Source: Amycolatopsis arida | GTDB lineage: Bacteria > Actinomycetota > Actinomycetes > Mycobacteriales > Pseudonocardiaceae | DNA length: 64,000 bases | Assembly (NCBI RefSeq): GCF_900115565.1 | Contig: NZ_FOWW01000003.1 | Span: forward strand, 496,001 to 560,000 | Direction of reading: 5' to 3' | Shown: piece by piece, positions 7,390 to 15,638 of the stretch | Layout: each line of letters begins with the position of its first letter | How positions within the stretch are numbered: position 1 is the stretch's first letter | Position numbers and translations under genes: made by a program | Notes under the pieces: model-generated | What the model was told of the DNA's origin: nothing | Seen by the model: only the letters and a program-made list of their open reading frames with translations | Databases searched by the model: none

Positions 7390-8477
7390 CCAGGTCCGGG
7401 CAGAGCTCGCCGGCGCCGTCGTTGCGCGGCCGGATCGCCCTGCTGTGCGGTGCCGTCTTCGCCGGCGGTGTCCTCGTCGGAGCCTTCGGGCTGTACGTCC
7501 TGCGCGGCTCGCCGACCATCTCCGACAGCGTCCGCATGCTGCGGCTGTACTACCTCGATCCCGACCGTCTCGACTCGTGGTGGCCGGTGCTCGGCCTGCT
7601 CGCGCTCGCCCCGCTGGTCGCCGCCGGCTGCTGGCTCCTGCTTCGCGGCATGCTGCGACCGCTGGGCACGGTCACCGCGGCGGTGCGCCGCTGCGCGCCA
7701 CCGGACCTCGGCCGGCGGGTCCGGCTCGAGCGGGCGCCCCGGGAACTGGACGAGCTGGCGCTGGCCATCGACGACATGCTGGACCGACTCGCCGCCGGCT
7801 ACGACGCCCAGCGCCGGTTCGCCGCCAACGCCTCGCACGAGCTGCGCACCCCGCTGGCCGCGCAACGCGCGCTGCTCGAGGTGGCGCTGGAGGACCCCGC
7901 CGCGAGCACTGACCTGCGCCGGGTCGGCACGACCCTGCTGGCCGTCAACGAGCGCACCGAGGGCCTGGTCGAGGGCCTGCTCACCCTGGTGGAGGCCGAC
8001 CGCAGACTCGCCGGCACCGAGCCGGTGCGGCTGGACGAGCTGGTGCGGCGAGTGGTCGACTCCCACGGCGACCTGGCCGCGCGGCACGACGTGAGGGCGA
8101 CCGTCCACATCGAGCGGTGTGTGGTGCCGGGGGAGCCGGTGCTGCTGGAACGGCTGGTGACCAATCTGGTCCGCAACGCGATCCTGCACAACACGCCCGG
8201 CGGCCGGCTGGACGTCGCCCTCTCCGCGGACGGGCTGCTGACCGTGCGCAACACGGGCGAGTGGGTACCGGCGGAGCTGGTGCCCGTGCTGTTCGAGCCG
8301 TTCCGTCGCGGAGGCGCCGACCGGACCGCGCACCGGGGCGGTGCGGGGCTCGGCCTCGCCATCGCCCGCTCGATCACCACCGCGCACGGCGGCACGATCG
8401 AGGCGGCACCGAACGCCGGTGCGGGCGGGCTGACCGTGCGGGTTCGGCTACCGGTCGGTCAGCCGACGAACCGGTAA
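7386..8477 (+). CDS. Two-component sensor histidine kinase
   Basis: 363 residues. Two membrane helices (about 17-37 and 69-90) flank a short extracytoplasmic loop of roughly 30 residues; a HAMP-like region follows, then the H-box FAANASHELRTPLAAQ, N-box LVTNLVRNAILHN and G-box GAGLGLAIARS. The usual DxG (G1) box reads VRNTG, a conservative departure. Start ATG overlaps the acyltransferase stop. Its 3' end runs 19 bp into the convergently transcribed response regulator, an uncommon layout for a kinase/regulator pair. The signal is unknown; the small sensor loop suggests sensing at or in the membrane. Confidence 0.9.
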   Translation: MTRSGQSSPAPSLRGRIALLCGAVFAGGVLVGAFGLYVLRGSPTISDSVRMLRLYYLDPDRLDSWWPVLGLLALAPLVAAGCWLLLRGMLRPLGTVTAAVRRCAPPDLGRRVRLERAPRELDELALAIDDMLDRLAAGYDAQRRFAANASHELRTPLAAQRALLEVALEDPAASTDLRRVGTTLLAVNERTEGLVEGLLTLVEADRRLAGTEPVRLDELVRRVVDSHGDLAARHDVRATVHIERCVVPGEPVLLERLVTNLVRNAILHNTPGGRLDVALSADGLLTVRNTGEWVPAELVPVLFEPFRRGGADRTAHRGGAGLGLAIARSITTAHGGTIEAAPNAGAGGLTVRVRLPVGQPTNR

Positions 8478-9118
8478 CCGGCACCGACCACGGTCTCGAT
8501 CACCGGCGGCTCGCCCAGCTTGCGACGCAGCGTCCCGACCGTCACCCGCACCGAGTTGGTGAACGGGTCGGCGTGCTCGTCCCACGCCTTCTCCAGCAGC
8601 TGCTCCGCGCTCACCACCGCGCCGTCGGCCCGCAGCAACACCTCCAGCACCGCGAACTCCTTGGGCGAGAGCCGCAGCAGCCGGCCGTCCCGGGACGCCG
8701 AGTGCCGGGGCAGGTCGAGCCGCACCCCGGCACGTTCCAGCACCGGCGGCAGCGCGGGTCGCGCCCGCCGGCCCAGCGCCTGCACCCTGGCGACCAGCTC
8801 GGCGAACGCGAAGGGCTTGGTGAGGTAGTCGTCGGCACCGAGGCCGAGCCCGTCGACCTTGTCCCGGATCCCGGCCGCCGCGGTGAGCATGAGCACCCGG
8901 GTCTCCGCGCCCGCGTCGACCACCCGCCGGCACACCTCGTCGCCGGGCACCCCGGGGAGATCGCGGTCCAGCACCACCACGTCGTACCGGTGGACACCGA
9001 CCCGCTCCAGTGCCGCCGCGCCGTCGTAGCAGACGTCGACCGCCATCGCGTGCCGACGCAGCCCTTCGGCGACGGCGTCGGCGATCACCGCCTCGTCCTC
9101 GACCACCAGCACCCGCAC
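8459..9118 (-). CDS. OmpR/PhoB-type response regulator
   Basis: 219 residues. Receiver domain (about 1-115) with acidic pair VEDE, phosphoacceptor aspartate in DVVVLDRDLPG, threonine in MLTA and lysine in YLTKPFAF; winged-helix domain (about 125-219) with LSPKEFAVLEVLL and the C-terminal VRVTVGTLRRKLGEPP recognition region ending in GAGYRF. Convergent to the neighbouring kinase with a 19-bp 3' overlap; the two are almost certainly a pair, though expressed from separate promoters. Targets may include the acyltransferase operon (inference). Confidence 0.92.
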   Translation of the reverse strand: MRVLVVEDEAVIADAVAEGLRRHAMAVDVCYDGAAALERVGVHRYDVVVLDRDLPGVPGDEVCRRVVDAGAETRVLMLTAAAGIRDKVDGLGLGADDYLTKPFAFAELVARVQALGRRARPALPPVLERAGVRLDLPRHSASRDGRLLRLSPKEFAVLEVLLRADGAVVSAEQLLEKAWDEHADPFTNSVRVTVGTLRRKLGEPPVIETVVGAGYRFVG

Positions 9119-9176
9119 GGCCCGCAGTGTCGCAGCGACACGGTGGACCGCGCGGGCAGGGTGGCAGGATGACGGT

Positions 9177-10619
9177 GTGGAGCAGAACGTGGACCAGTAC
9201 CTGGATCAGAACGTCGTGCACGAGACCGTCCGTGGGCTGTGGGCGAACGATGTCCTGCCCAGCCTGTCCGGCCTGGTGGAGATCCCCGCCCTCTCGCCGG
9301 TCTTCGACACCGAGTGGCAGCGCTCCGGCCACCTCGACGCGGCCGTCGAGCACGTGCGCCGCTGGCTGAGCGCACGGGACATCCCCGGTGCCGAGGTCGA
9401 CGTGGTGCGGCTGGAGGGGCGCAGCCCGGTGCTGCTGCTCGACGTGCCCGCCACGCCGGGCGCGGAGGACCGGGGCACCGTGCTGCTGTACGGGCACCTG
9501 GACAAGCAGCCCCCGGTCGGCGGCTGGTCGGACGGGCTCGGCCCGTGGACGCCGGTGCTGCGTGGCGACCGGCTGTACGGCCGGGGCTCGGCCGACGACG
9601 GCTACGCCGGGTACGCCGCCACCGCGGCGCTGGAGGCGGTGCGCGCGGCCGGCGGCGGGCACGCGCGCGCGGTGGTGCTGCTGGAGACCGGCGAGGAGTC
9701 GGGCAGCCCGGACCTGCCGGCATACCTGGCCCACCTCGGCGAGCGGCTCGGCCCGGTGAGCTTCGTGGTGTGCCTGGACTCGGGCGGCAACGACTACGAG
9801 CGGCTGTGGCTGACCACCAGCCTGCGTGGGATGGCCCAGGTGCGGGTCACCGTGCGGGTGCTCGAGTCGGCCCAGCACTCCGGGCTGGCCAGTGGGGTGG
9901 TGCCCGACTCGTTCCGGATCCTGCGCTCCCTGCTCGACCGGGTGGAGGACCCGGCGACCGGGCGGATCCTGATCAACGAGTGCACCGTGGACATCCCGGA
10001 GAACCGTCGCGCGGAGGCCGCGGCCAGTGCCGCGGCGGCACCGGGCGCGCTCGCCGGGGCGTTCCCACGGCACGGCAGCACCCGGCCGGTCAACGAGGAC
10101 GACGTGGAGCTGCTGCTGAACAACAGCTGGCGGCCCACGCTTTCGGTGATCGGCGCGGCCGGGCTGCCCGAGCCCGCGCACGCCGGCAACGTGCTGCGGA
10201 CCTCGACCACGCTCGCGCTGAGCTTCCGGCTACCCCCCACCGCCGACTCCGCCGCCGCGCTGACCGCCATCGAGAAGGCGCTCAGCAGCGACGTGCCCTA
10301 CGGCGCGACCGTGGAGTTGACCGGGGTGGAGCACGCGAACGGGTGGAACGCGCCGGACAGCGCGCCGTGGCTGAGCGCGGCGCTGCAGCGGGTGAGCGAC
10401 CAGGTGTTCGGCGCGCCGAGCCGCAGCATCGGCCTCGGCGGCTCGATCCCGTTCATGGGCCTGCTCGCCGAGAGGTACCCGGCGGCACAGTTCCTGGTCA
10501 CCGGCGCGCTCGGCCCGGACTCCAACGCGCACGTGCCCGACGAGTGGCTGCACGTGCCGCACGCCCAGCGGGTCACCGAGGCGGTGGCGCACATCCTGCA
10601 CGCTCACGCCCGCGGCTGA
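9177..10619 (+). CDS. M20 family metallopeptidase / dipeptidase
   Basis: 480 residues, typical for the M20 ArgE/DapE/CPG2-type dipeptidases. Metal-binding and catalytic motifs are visible: LLYGHLDKQP (His and Asp), YGRGSADDGYAG (bridging Asp), LLETGEESGSPDL (general base and metal-ligand Glu pair), VVCLDSGGND, and a C-terminal DSNAHVPDEW with the last metal histidine. The lid domain lies between about 200 and 340. No signal peptide, so probably a cytoplasmic di-zinc peptidase. The start is GTG at 9177; no strong ribosome binding site is visible. Precise substrate unknown. Confidence 0.9.
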   Translation: MEQNVDQYLDQNVVHETVRGLWANDVLPSLSGLVEIPALSPVFDTEWQRSGHLDAAVEHVRRWLSARDIPGAEVDVVRLEGRSPVLLLDVPATPGAEDRGTVLLYGHLDKQPPVGGWSDGLGPWTPVLRGDRLYGRGSADDGYAGYAATAALEAVRAAGGGHARAVVLLETGEESGSPDLPAYLAHLGERLGPVSFVVCLDSGGNDYERLWLTTSLRGMAQVRVTVRVLESAQHSGLASGVVPDSFRILRSLLDRVEDPATGRILINECTVDIPENRRAEAAASAAAAPGALAGAFPRHGSTRPVNEDDVELLLNNSWRPTLSVIGAAGLPEPAHAGNVLRTSTTLALSFRLPPTADSAAALTAIEKALSSDVPYGATVELTGVEHANGWNAPDSAPWLSAALQRVSDQVFGAPSRSIGLGGSIPFMGLLAERYPAAQFLVTGALGPDSNAHVPDEWLHVPHAQRVTEAVAHILHAHARG

Positions 10620-10637
10620 CCCGCACCGCGCACACCC

Positions 10638-10749
10638 GTGTCCGCGCCCCGTGCCCGCGTGTTCGCCGGCTGTGTCCCCGTGTTCGCGCCGTGCGACGCC
10701 AACACGGCGACGTGGAGCGCAAACACGGTGACGGGAGGGCCGAACACGC
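10638..10749. repeat. Six-site inverted array on a 21-nt lattice
   Basis: GTGT[TC]CG occurs at 10638, 10659 and 10680, and its inverse AACACG at 10701, 10722 and 10743. Every step, including the one across the centre, is exactly 21 nt, i.e. two helical turns. The array fills the whole gap between two convergent genes. It could terminate transcription in both directions, or present six phased protein-binding sites. No T-tract is visible. Confidence 0.7.
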
Positions 10750-10756
10750 CGGGGGG

Positions 10757-11761
10757 TCAGGTGCGGAGGTGGTCGGTGAGGTGGGTGAGCTCGGTGGCCA
10801 GCGCGCGGTAGCTGAACGGCAGCTCCATGTTCCAGCTGATCACCCGGCCGGCGCGCACGGCCGGCAGCCGCGCCCAGGTGGGGAACGCGGCGAGGTCGTC
10901 GGCCTGCAGGTTGCCCTCCCGGGAGTCCAGCAGGATCACGTCGACCGGGTACTTGCCGGCGTTCTCCCAGCTCAGCGCCTCCCAGTAGCCGCTGTCGGTG
11001 GTCTGCTCCGGGACCACCAACGGCATGCCCCGCTGCATCAGGTGCTTCACGGAGGGGAAGGCGTTGGGCTCGCCGACGTAGAGGTGGTCCTGGGTGGCCG
11101 AGGTGACCAGCACCCGCTGACCGGACAGCCGCTCGCGCACCACCGCGGCGAACTCCTGGTCGGCCCGCTCGAACGCGGCCTTCGCGTCGGTCACCGCGGG
11201 AGTCTGGACGTCGGCGCCGAGCGCCGCGGCGAGGTCGGCGAACTCGCCGATCGCGTCGAGCATCGGCACCCCGGCGAGGTTCACCCCCACGGTCGGCGCG
11301 GCACGCTCCACCTGGTCCACCTGCTCGGCCGGGACGTACCACAGCTCGTCGTTCTGGTAGACGACGCTGACCAGCAGCTCCGGCCGCAGCCCGACGTAGG
11401 CGTCGAAGTCGAACTCGCCCCACACGTTGCCCAGGGAGGTCACCGACGCCACGTCCACCGCACCGGCCTGCGAGGTGGGCCGCCCGTCGGGCAGCGTGGC
11501 CGGGCCGAAGATCCCGACCGGGCGGACGCCGAACTCCCACAGTGCCGCGGCGGCGGTCACCTGTGCCACGATCCGGGTGGGCCGCGGCCCGTCGAGCACC
11601 CGGCCGCGGTCGTCGGTGTAGGTCCAGGTGGCGCCGGTCCCGGACGGGGCCTCCTCCCGGTAGCCGCAGGCGGCGAGCCCGCCGACGAGGCCGAGGGCGG
11701 CCATCCCGCCGAGGAACCCGCGGCGGCTGAGTGATCTCCGTGGCATCGATCGAGCGACCAT
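10757..11761 (-). CDS. Iron-siderophore ABC transporter substrate-binding lipoprotein
   Basis: 334 residues from ATG 11761; ATG 11746 is a shorter alternative. The N-terminus carries a twin-arginine motif (SRRGFLGG) and a lipobox (LAAC), so it is probably exported by Tat and lipid-anchored. The mature part has the features of the FecB/TroA-like binding family (PF01497): RIVAQV, EFDFDAYVGLRPELLVS and a long connecting helix. Divergent from two FecCD permeases across an iron box, which marks the locus as iron-regulated siderophore uptake. The bound siderophore cannot be predicted. Confidence 0.9.
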   Translation of the reverse strand: MVARSMPRRSLSRRGFLGGMAALGLVGGLAACGYREEAPSGTGATWTYTDDRGRVLDGPRPTRIVAQVTAAAALWEFGVRPVGIFGPATLPDGRPTSQAGAVDVASVTSLGNVWGEFDFDAYVGLRPELLVSVVYQNDELWYVPAEQVDQVERAAPTVGVNLAGVPMLDAIGEFADLAAALGADVQTPAVTDAKAAFERADQEFAAVVRERLSGQRVLVTSATQDHLYVGEPNAFPSVKHLMQRGMPLVVPEQTTDSGYWEALSWENAGKYPVDVILLDSREGNLQADDLAAFPTWARLPAVRAGRVISWNMELPFSYRALATELTHLTDHLRT

Positions 11762-11767
11762 AGCCCG

Positions 11768-11786
11768 TAAGGCTAGCCTTGCCTTA
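11768..11786. promoter_or_regulatory. IdeR/DmdR-type iron box
   Basis: TAAGGCTAGCCTTGCCTTA matches the 19-bp iron-box consensus (TTAGGTTAGGCTAACCTAA type) with its imperfect dyad. It sits between the divergent binding-protein and permease genes, a few bases from both starts, so one bound repressor could close both promoters when iron is plentiful. Family knowledge plus position; binding not shown. Confidence 0.8.
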
Positions 11787-11788
11787 CC

Positions 11789-12796
11789 GTGTCCGCCATG
11801 GTGATGATCGCCGCAGCGCCCGCGCGCACCCGGCGCCCGCTCGTGCTGCTCGGCGCGGTCGTGGCGCTGGTGGCGGTCCTCCTGCTGTCCGTCGCGCTCG
11901 GTGCGAACCGGCTCGGCCTCGACGCGGTGCTGCACGCGCTGTTCGCCTACGACGGTCGCTACGACGACGTGGTGGTGCGGGACAGCCGGCTGCCGCGCAC
12001 GCTGCTCGGCGTGCTGGTCGGCGCCGCGCTCGGCCTGGCCGGCGCGCTCATGCAGGCGGTCACCCGCAACCCGATCGCCGACCCCGGGCTGCTCGGGGTG
12101 AACTACGGAGCCGCGGCGGCGAACGCGCTGGCCAACGCCGCGCTCGGGCTCACCGCGCCGGACGGGTTGGTCTGGTTCGCCTTCGCCGGCGCGGTGGCCG
12201 GCACCGCGCTGGTGTACGCGATCGGCGGCGGCCGCAGCCCGGTGCGGCTGGCGCTGGCCGGGGTGGCCGTACAGGCCCTGTGTGTCGGGGTCACCCAGGG
12301 CATGCAGGTGATCAACACCCACGCGCTCGACCGGATGCGGTTCTGGCTGGTCGGGTCGCTGGCCAACCGGGACCTCGCCGCGCTCGACGGCCTGCTGCCG
12401 TTCTTCGCCGCCGGCCTGCTCGGCGCGCTGCTGCTCGGTCGATCGCTCAACGCGGTCGCGCTGGGCGACGCCGCCGCCCACGGGCTCGGCGCGAACCCCC
12501 GGCTGGTGCGGCTGGCGAGCATGGTGGTCGTCGGGCTGCTCTGCGGGGCGGCGACCGCGGCGTGCGGGCCGATCGCGTTCGTCGGGCTGATGGTGCCGCA
12601 CCTGGTACGCGGGTTGGTCGGCCAGGACGAGCGCTGGGTGTTGGGGCTGTCCGTGCTGCTCGCACCGGTGCTGCTGCTCGGCTGCGACGTGCTCGGCCGG
12701 GTGCTCGGCAGTCCCGGTGAGCTGGAGGTCGGCGTGGTCACCGACGTCGTGGGCGGCCTCGCGTTCGTGTACCTCGTCCGGAGGTTGCGGCTGTGA
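11789..12796 (+). CDS. Iron-siderophore ABC transporter permease (FecCD family), first subunit
   Basis: 335 residues with about nine to ten membrane segments. Family marks: VVVRDSRLPRTLLGVLVGAALGLAG near residue 65, MQAVTRNPIADPGLLGVNYGA, and FVGLMVPHLVRGLVG near the C-terminus (the coupling-helix region contacting the ATPase). GTG at 11789 starts almost on top of the iron box, so the transcript may be leaderless; ATG at 11798 is an alternative. Overlaps the next permease by GTGA. Confidence 0.92.
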   Translation: MSAMVMIAAAPARTRRPLVLLGAVVALVAVLLLSVALGANRLGLDAVLHALFAYDGRYDDVVVRDSRLPRTLLGVLVGAALGLAGALMQAVTRNPIADPGLLGVNYGAAAANALANAALGLTAPDGLVWFAFAGAVAGTALVYAIGGGRSPVRLALAGVAVQALCVGVTQGMQVINTHALDRMRFWLVGSLANRDLAALDGLLPFFAAGLLGALLLGRSLNAVALGDAAAHGLGANPRLVRLASMVVVGLLCGAATAACGPIAFVGLMVPHLVRGLVGQDERWVLGLSVLLAPVLLLGCDVLGRVLGSPGELEVGVVTDVVGGLAFVYLVRRLRL

Positions 12797-13785
12797 GCGC
12801 GCCGGCAGGGGTCTCCCGGCGGGCCGGTGCCGTGGTCGGCGGGCTGGTGCTGGGCATCGCCGCGCTCGCGGTGCTGGTCATCGGCACCGGCGATCTGGCG
12901 CTGTCGCCGGGGACGGTGGTGCGCACCCTGCTCGGGCAGGGCACCAAGTTCGAGTACCTGGTGGTCACCGAGCAGCGGCTGCCCAGGGTGCTGGTGGCGG
13001 TGCTGATCGGCGCGGCGCTCGGGTTGGCCGGCACGGTGTTCCAGACGCTGACCCGCAACCCGCTGGGCAGCCCCGACATCATCGGGTTCACCGTCGGCTC
13101 GGCCACCGGCGGGTTGCTCGCCATCCTGGTGTTCGGCGCCGGCGCGCTGGCCACGGCCGGTGGTGCGCTCGCCGGCGGGTTGGGCACCGCACTGCTGGTC
13201 GGCGCGCTGTGTGGGTGGCGGGGCCTGCACAGCAACCGGTTGGTGCTGATCGGGGTCGGGATCGCCACGGTGCTGGCCGGGGTCAACGCGTACCTGCTCA
13301 CCCGGGCGCGGATCGAGGACGCCGGCAAGGCGGCCACCTGGCTGGTCGGCAACCTCGCCGGGCGGAGCTGGGGACATCTGGTGCCGCTGGCCGCCGCGAT
13401 GCTGGTGCTGGTGCCCGCGCTGCTGGTGCTGCGCCGGCCGCTGGGGATGCTGGAGCTGGGCGAGGAGACCGCGGTGGGTGTCGGGGTGCCGGTGCACCAG
13501 GTGCGGCCGGCGCTGTTCGGCCTTGCCATCGCGCTCACCGCGGTGGCCACGGCGACCGCGGGGCCGGTGCCGTTCGTCGCGCTGGCCGCGCCGCAGATCG
13601 TGCGCCGGCTGACCCGGCTGCCCGGGCCGAACCTGGTGCCGTCGGCCGTGCTGGGGGCGCTGCTGATGCTGGCCGCGGACTTCGTCGGCCAGCGGCTGCT
13701 GCCGGCGTCGCTGCTCCCGGTGGGCGTGGTGACCGGCGCCCTCGGCGGCGGCTATCTGTGCTGGCTCCTCCTCCGCCGCCGGTGA
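12793..13785 (+). CDS. Iron-siderophore ABC transporter permease (FecCD family), second subunit
   Basis: 330 residues, polytopic. Conserved stretches LPRVLVAVLIGAALGLAGTV, TLTRNPLGSPDIIGFTVG and VPFVALAAPQIVRRL match the FecCD family. Forms the heterodimeric channel with the preceding subunit, to which it is coupled by a GTGA overlap. The operon ends here: the next gene is on the opposite strand and no ATP-binding subunit follows, so the transporter must borrow an ATPase encoded elsewhere. Confidence 0.92.
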   Translation: MSAPAGVSRRAGAVVGGLVLGIAALAVLVIGTGDLALSPGTVVRTLLGQGTKFEYLVVTEQRLPRVLVAVLIGAALGLAGTVFQTLTRNPLGSPDIIGFTVGSATGGLLAILVFGAGALATAGGALAGGLGTALLVGALCGWRGLHSNRLVLIGVGIATVLAGVNAYLLTRARIEDAGKAATWLVGNLAGRSWGHLVPLAAAMLVLVPALLVLRRPLGMLELGEETAVGVGVPVHQVRPALFGLAIALTAVATATAGPVPFVALAAPQIVRRLTRLPGPNLVPSAVLGALLMLAADFVGQRLLPASLLPVGVVTGALGGGYLCWLLLRRR

Positions 13786-13787
13786 CG

Positions 13788-14678
13788 TCAGGCCAGGCGG
13801 GTGAGTTGGACGGAGACGTCGAGAGTGGAGCCGGCACCGCCGGTGAAGATGCCCTTTAGCGGGGCCACGTCGGCGTAGTCGCGGCCGGTGGCGACCCACA
13901 CGTGGCGGGGGCCGACCAGCATCGCGTTGGTCGGGTCGTACGCCCACCAGCCGCCGGTCCACACGTCCACCCAGGCGTGGCTCTCACCGGCCACCGTCTC
14001 ACCGAGCGCGGCGTCCGGGCGGGTGTGCAGGTAGCCGGAGACGTACCGGGCCGGGATGCCGATCGCCCGCAGCATGACCAGCGTGACGTGCGCGTAGTCC
14101 TGGCACACTCCTTCCCTGGCCCGCCACGCGTCGGTCGCCGTGCTGTGCACCCCGGTGCTGCCGGGCCGGTAGGTGAGCTGCTCGTGCACCCACCCGGCGA
14201 CGGCCAGCACGGTGTCGGTCGGGTCGTTGCCCTTCCGCAGCCGCCGGGCCACCGTCGCCAGCTCCCGGTCCCGCGGCGTGTACTTCGTCGGCCGCAGGAA
14301 CTCGTCGTGCTCGTCGAGCACCGGCTCGGAGCGCAGGTCCTTCCAGGTGGCCTCGCGCACCGGCGGCACCGCCTCGACGGTCTCCACCACCGACGTGGCC
14401 ACCACGGTGAACTCGATGTGCGGCGCGTGCAGGTCGAACGACGTGACCTCGGTGCCCCAGTAGTCGGTGTACCGGTAGGCGCGGGTGGCCGGGGTGGTCT
14501 CGATCCTGGTCGCCAGCACGTCCTGCCGGCGGTCCGACCGCGGGGTCAGCCTGGCCTCGTTGTACGACTGGGTGGCCGGCGACGCGTAGTGGTAGCCGGT
14601 GCTGTGCACCACGCGCAGCTGCCAGCCCCGGTCCGGCGGCGGCGCCGGCGACGCGGCGGTGGACAAGGTCTCCGTCAC
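13788..14678 (-). CDS. Transglutaminase-like protein (bacterial N-terminal domain type)
   Basis: 296 residues from GTG 14678. Residues about 20-105 match the bacterial transglutaminase-like N-terminal region (VVHSTGYHYASPATQSYNEA); the cysteine-protease-like core follows with Cys in AREGVCQDYAH, His in ESHAWVDVW and Asp in YDPTNAM, the expected triad. Start overlaps the stop of the alpha-E gene (GTGA). Together with that gene and the ATP-grasp gene it forms a conserved triad thought to make and process peptide-type amide bonds; no product is known here. Confidence 0.9.
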   Translation of the reverse strand: MTETLSTAASPAPPPDRGWQLRVVHSTGYHYASPATQSYNEARLTPRSDRRQDVLATRIETTPATRAYRYTDYWGTEVTSFDLHAPHIEFTVVATSVVETVEAVPPVREATWKDLRSEPVLDEHDEFLRPTKYTPRDRELATVARRLRKGNDPTDTVLAVAGWVHEQLTYRPGSTGVHSTATDAWRAREGVCQDYAHVTLVMLRAIGIPARYVSGYLHTRPDAALGETVAGESHAWVDVWTGGWWAYDPTNAMLVGPRHVWVATGRDYADVAPLKGIFTGGAGSTLDVSVQLTRLA

Positions 14679-15625
14679 AACGACACCTCCGCGCCGCGCC
14701 AGGCCACCCACGGGGCCGAATGGAAGTACTGCACCGACACGGCCTCCCCGATCTCCCGGATCGTGCTCTGCAACCCGCCGAGCCGCCGGGGCAGCTCGTC
14801 GAGCAGATCGGACGGCCGGAGGAACTCCAGCTCGCTGCGGGCCCTGCCGAGCTGGCGCAGCGCCTCGGCCTTCTCGTTGGTCCGCACATTGGTGCGCCGC
14901 CGGTCCAGCTGATCGAGGCAGTCCTCGGCCTGCCGCAGCGCGTGGAACACCGAGCGCGGGAACAGCGCGTCGCGCAACAGGAACTGCACCACCCGCGCGG
15001 CGTCCAGCGCGCCGCGGTAGGTGCGCAGGTAGGTGTCCTGGGCGCCGGCGGCGCGCAGCACCGTGACCCAGCCGGGCGAGGACGCCGGGTCGTGCACCCT
15101 GGACAGCAGCAGCCGCAGCACCATGTCGGCCCGCTCGATCGAGCGGCCGAGCACCAGGAACAGCCAGCCCTCGTCGCGGCTCATCGTGGAGTCGGCGAGT
15201 CCGGCGAACATCGCGGCGCGCTCCTCGACGAACACGAGGAACGAGTGCGGGCCGACCCTCCGGGCGTAGCGCTGCCGCTCGGGCACCGCGTTCCAGGTCG
15301 CGTTCAGGCACTCCCACAGCTCGGTGGACACCACCTCACGGGCGCCCCGGGTGTTCTCCCGCGCCGCGTTGATCGAGCCGACGATCGAGCCGGCGTTGTC
15401 CTTCGCGTAGGCCACCAGCTCGGTCAGCCGCCACACGTCCAGCTCGCCCGGAGCGTCCGGGGCGAGGCCGAGCACCGCGAGCAGCTGCCGGCTCGCGAAG
15501 TCGGGGTCGACGCTGGCGTCCTCCAGCAGCTGGTGCACCGACACGTCGAGGATGCGCGCGGTGTCGTCGGCACGCTCCACGTACCGGCCGATCCAGAACA
15601 GGGACTCGGCGTTGCGGGCCAGCAT
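14675..15625 (-). CDS. Alpha-E domain protein (DUF403)
   Basis: 316 residues, alpha-helical, starting with the hallmark MLARNAESLFWIGRYVERAD. The domain is named for a conserved glutamate-rich helical bundle, and family members are almost always encoded beside a circularly permuted ATP-grasp enzyme and a transglutaminase, exactly as here. A direct biochemical role is not established; it may bind the substrate or act as an accessory to the ligase. Ends in the GTGA overlap with the transglutaminase gene and starts 13 bp after the ATP-grasp gene. Confidence 0.9.
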   Translation of the reverse strand: MLARNAESLFWIGRYVERADDTARILDVSVHQLLEDASVDPDFASRQLLAVLGLAPDAPGELDVWRLTELVAYAKDNAGSIVGSINAARENTRGAREVVSTELWECLNATWNAVPERQRYARRVGPHSFLVFVEERAAMFAGLADSTMSRDEGWLFLVLGRSIERADMVLRLLLSRVHDPASSPGWVTVLRAAGAQDTYLRTYRGALDAARVVQFLLRDALFPRSVFHALRQAEDCLDQLDRRRTNVRTNEKAEALRQLGRARSELEFLRPSDLLDELPRRLGGLQSTIREIGEAVSVQYFHSAPWVAWRGAEVSL

Positions 15626-15638
15626 CGGCGCCTCCTCG

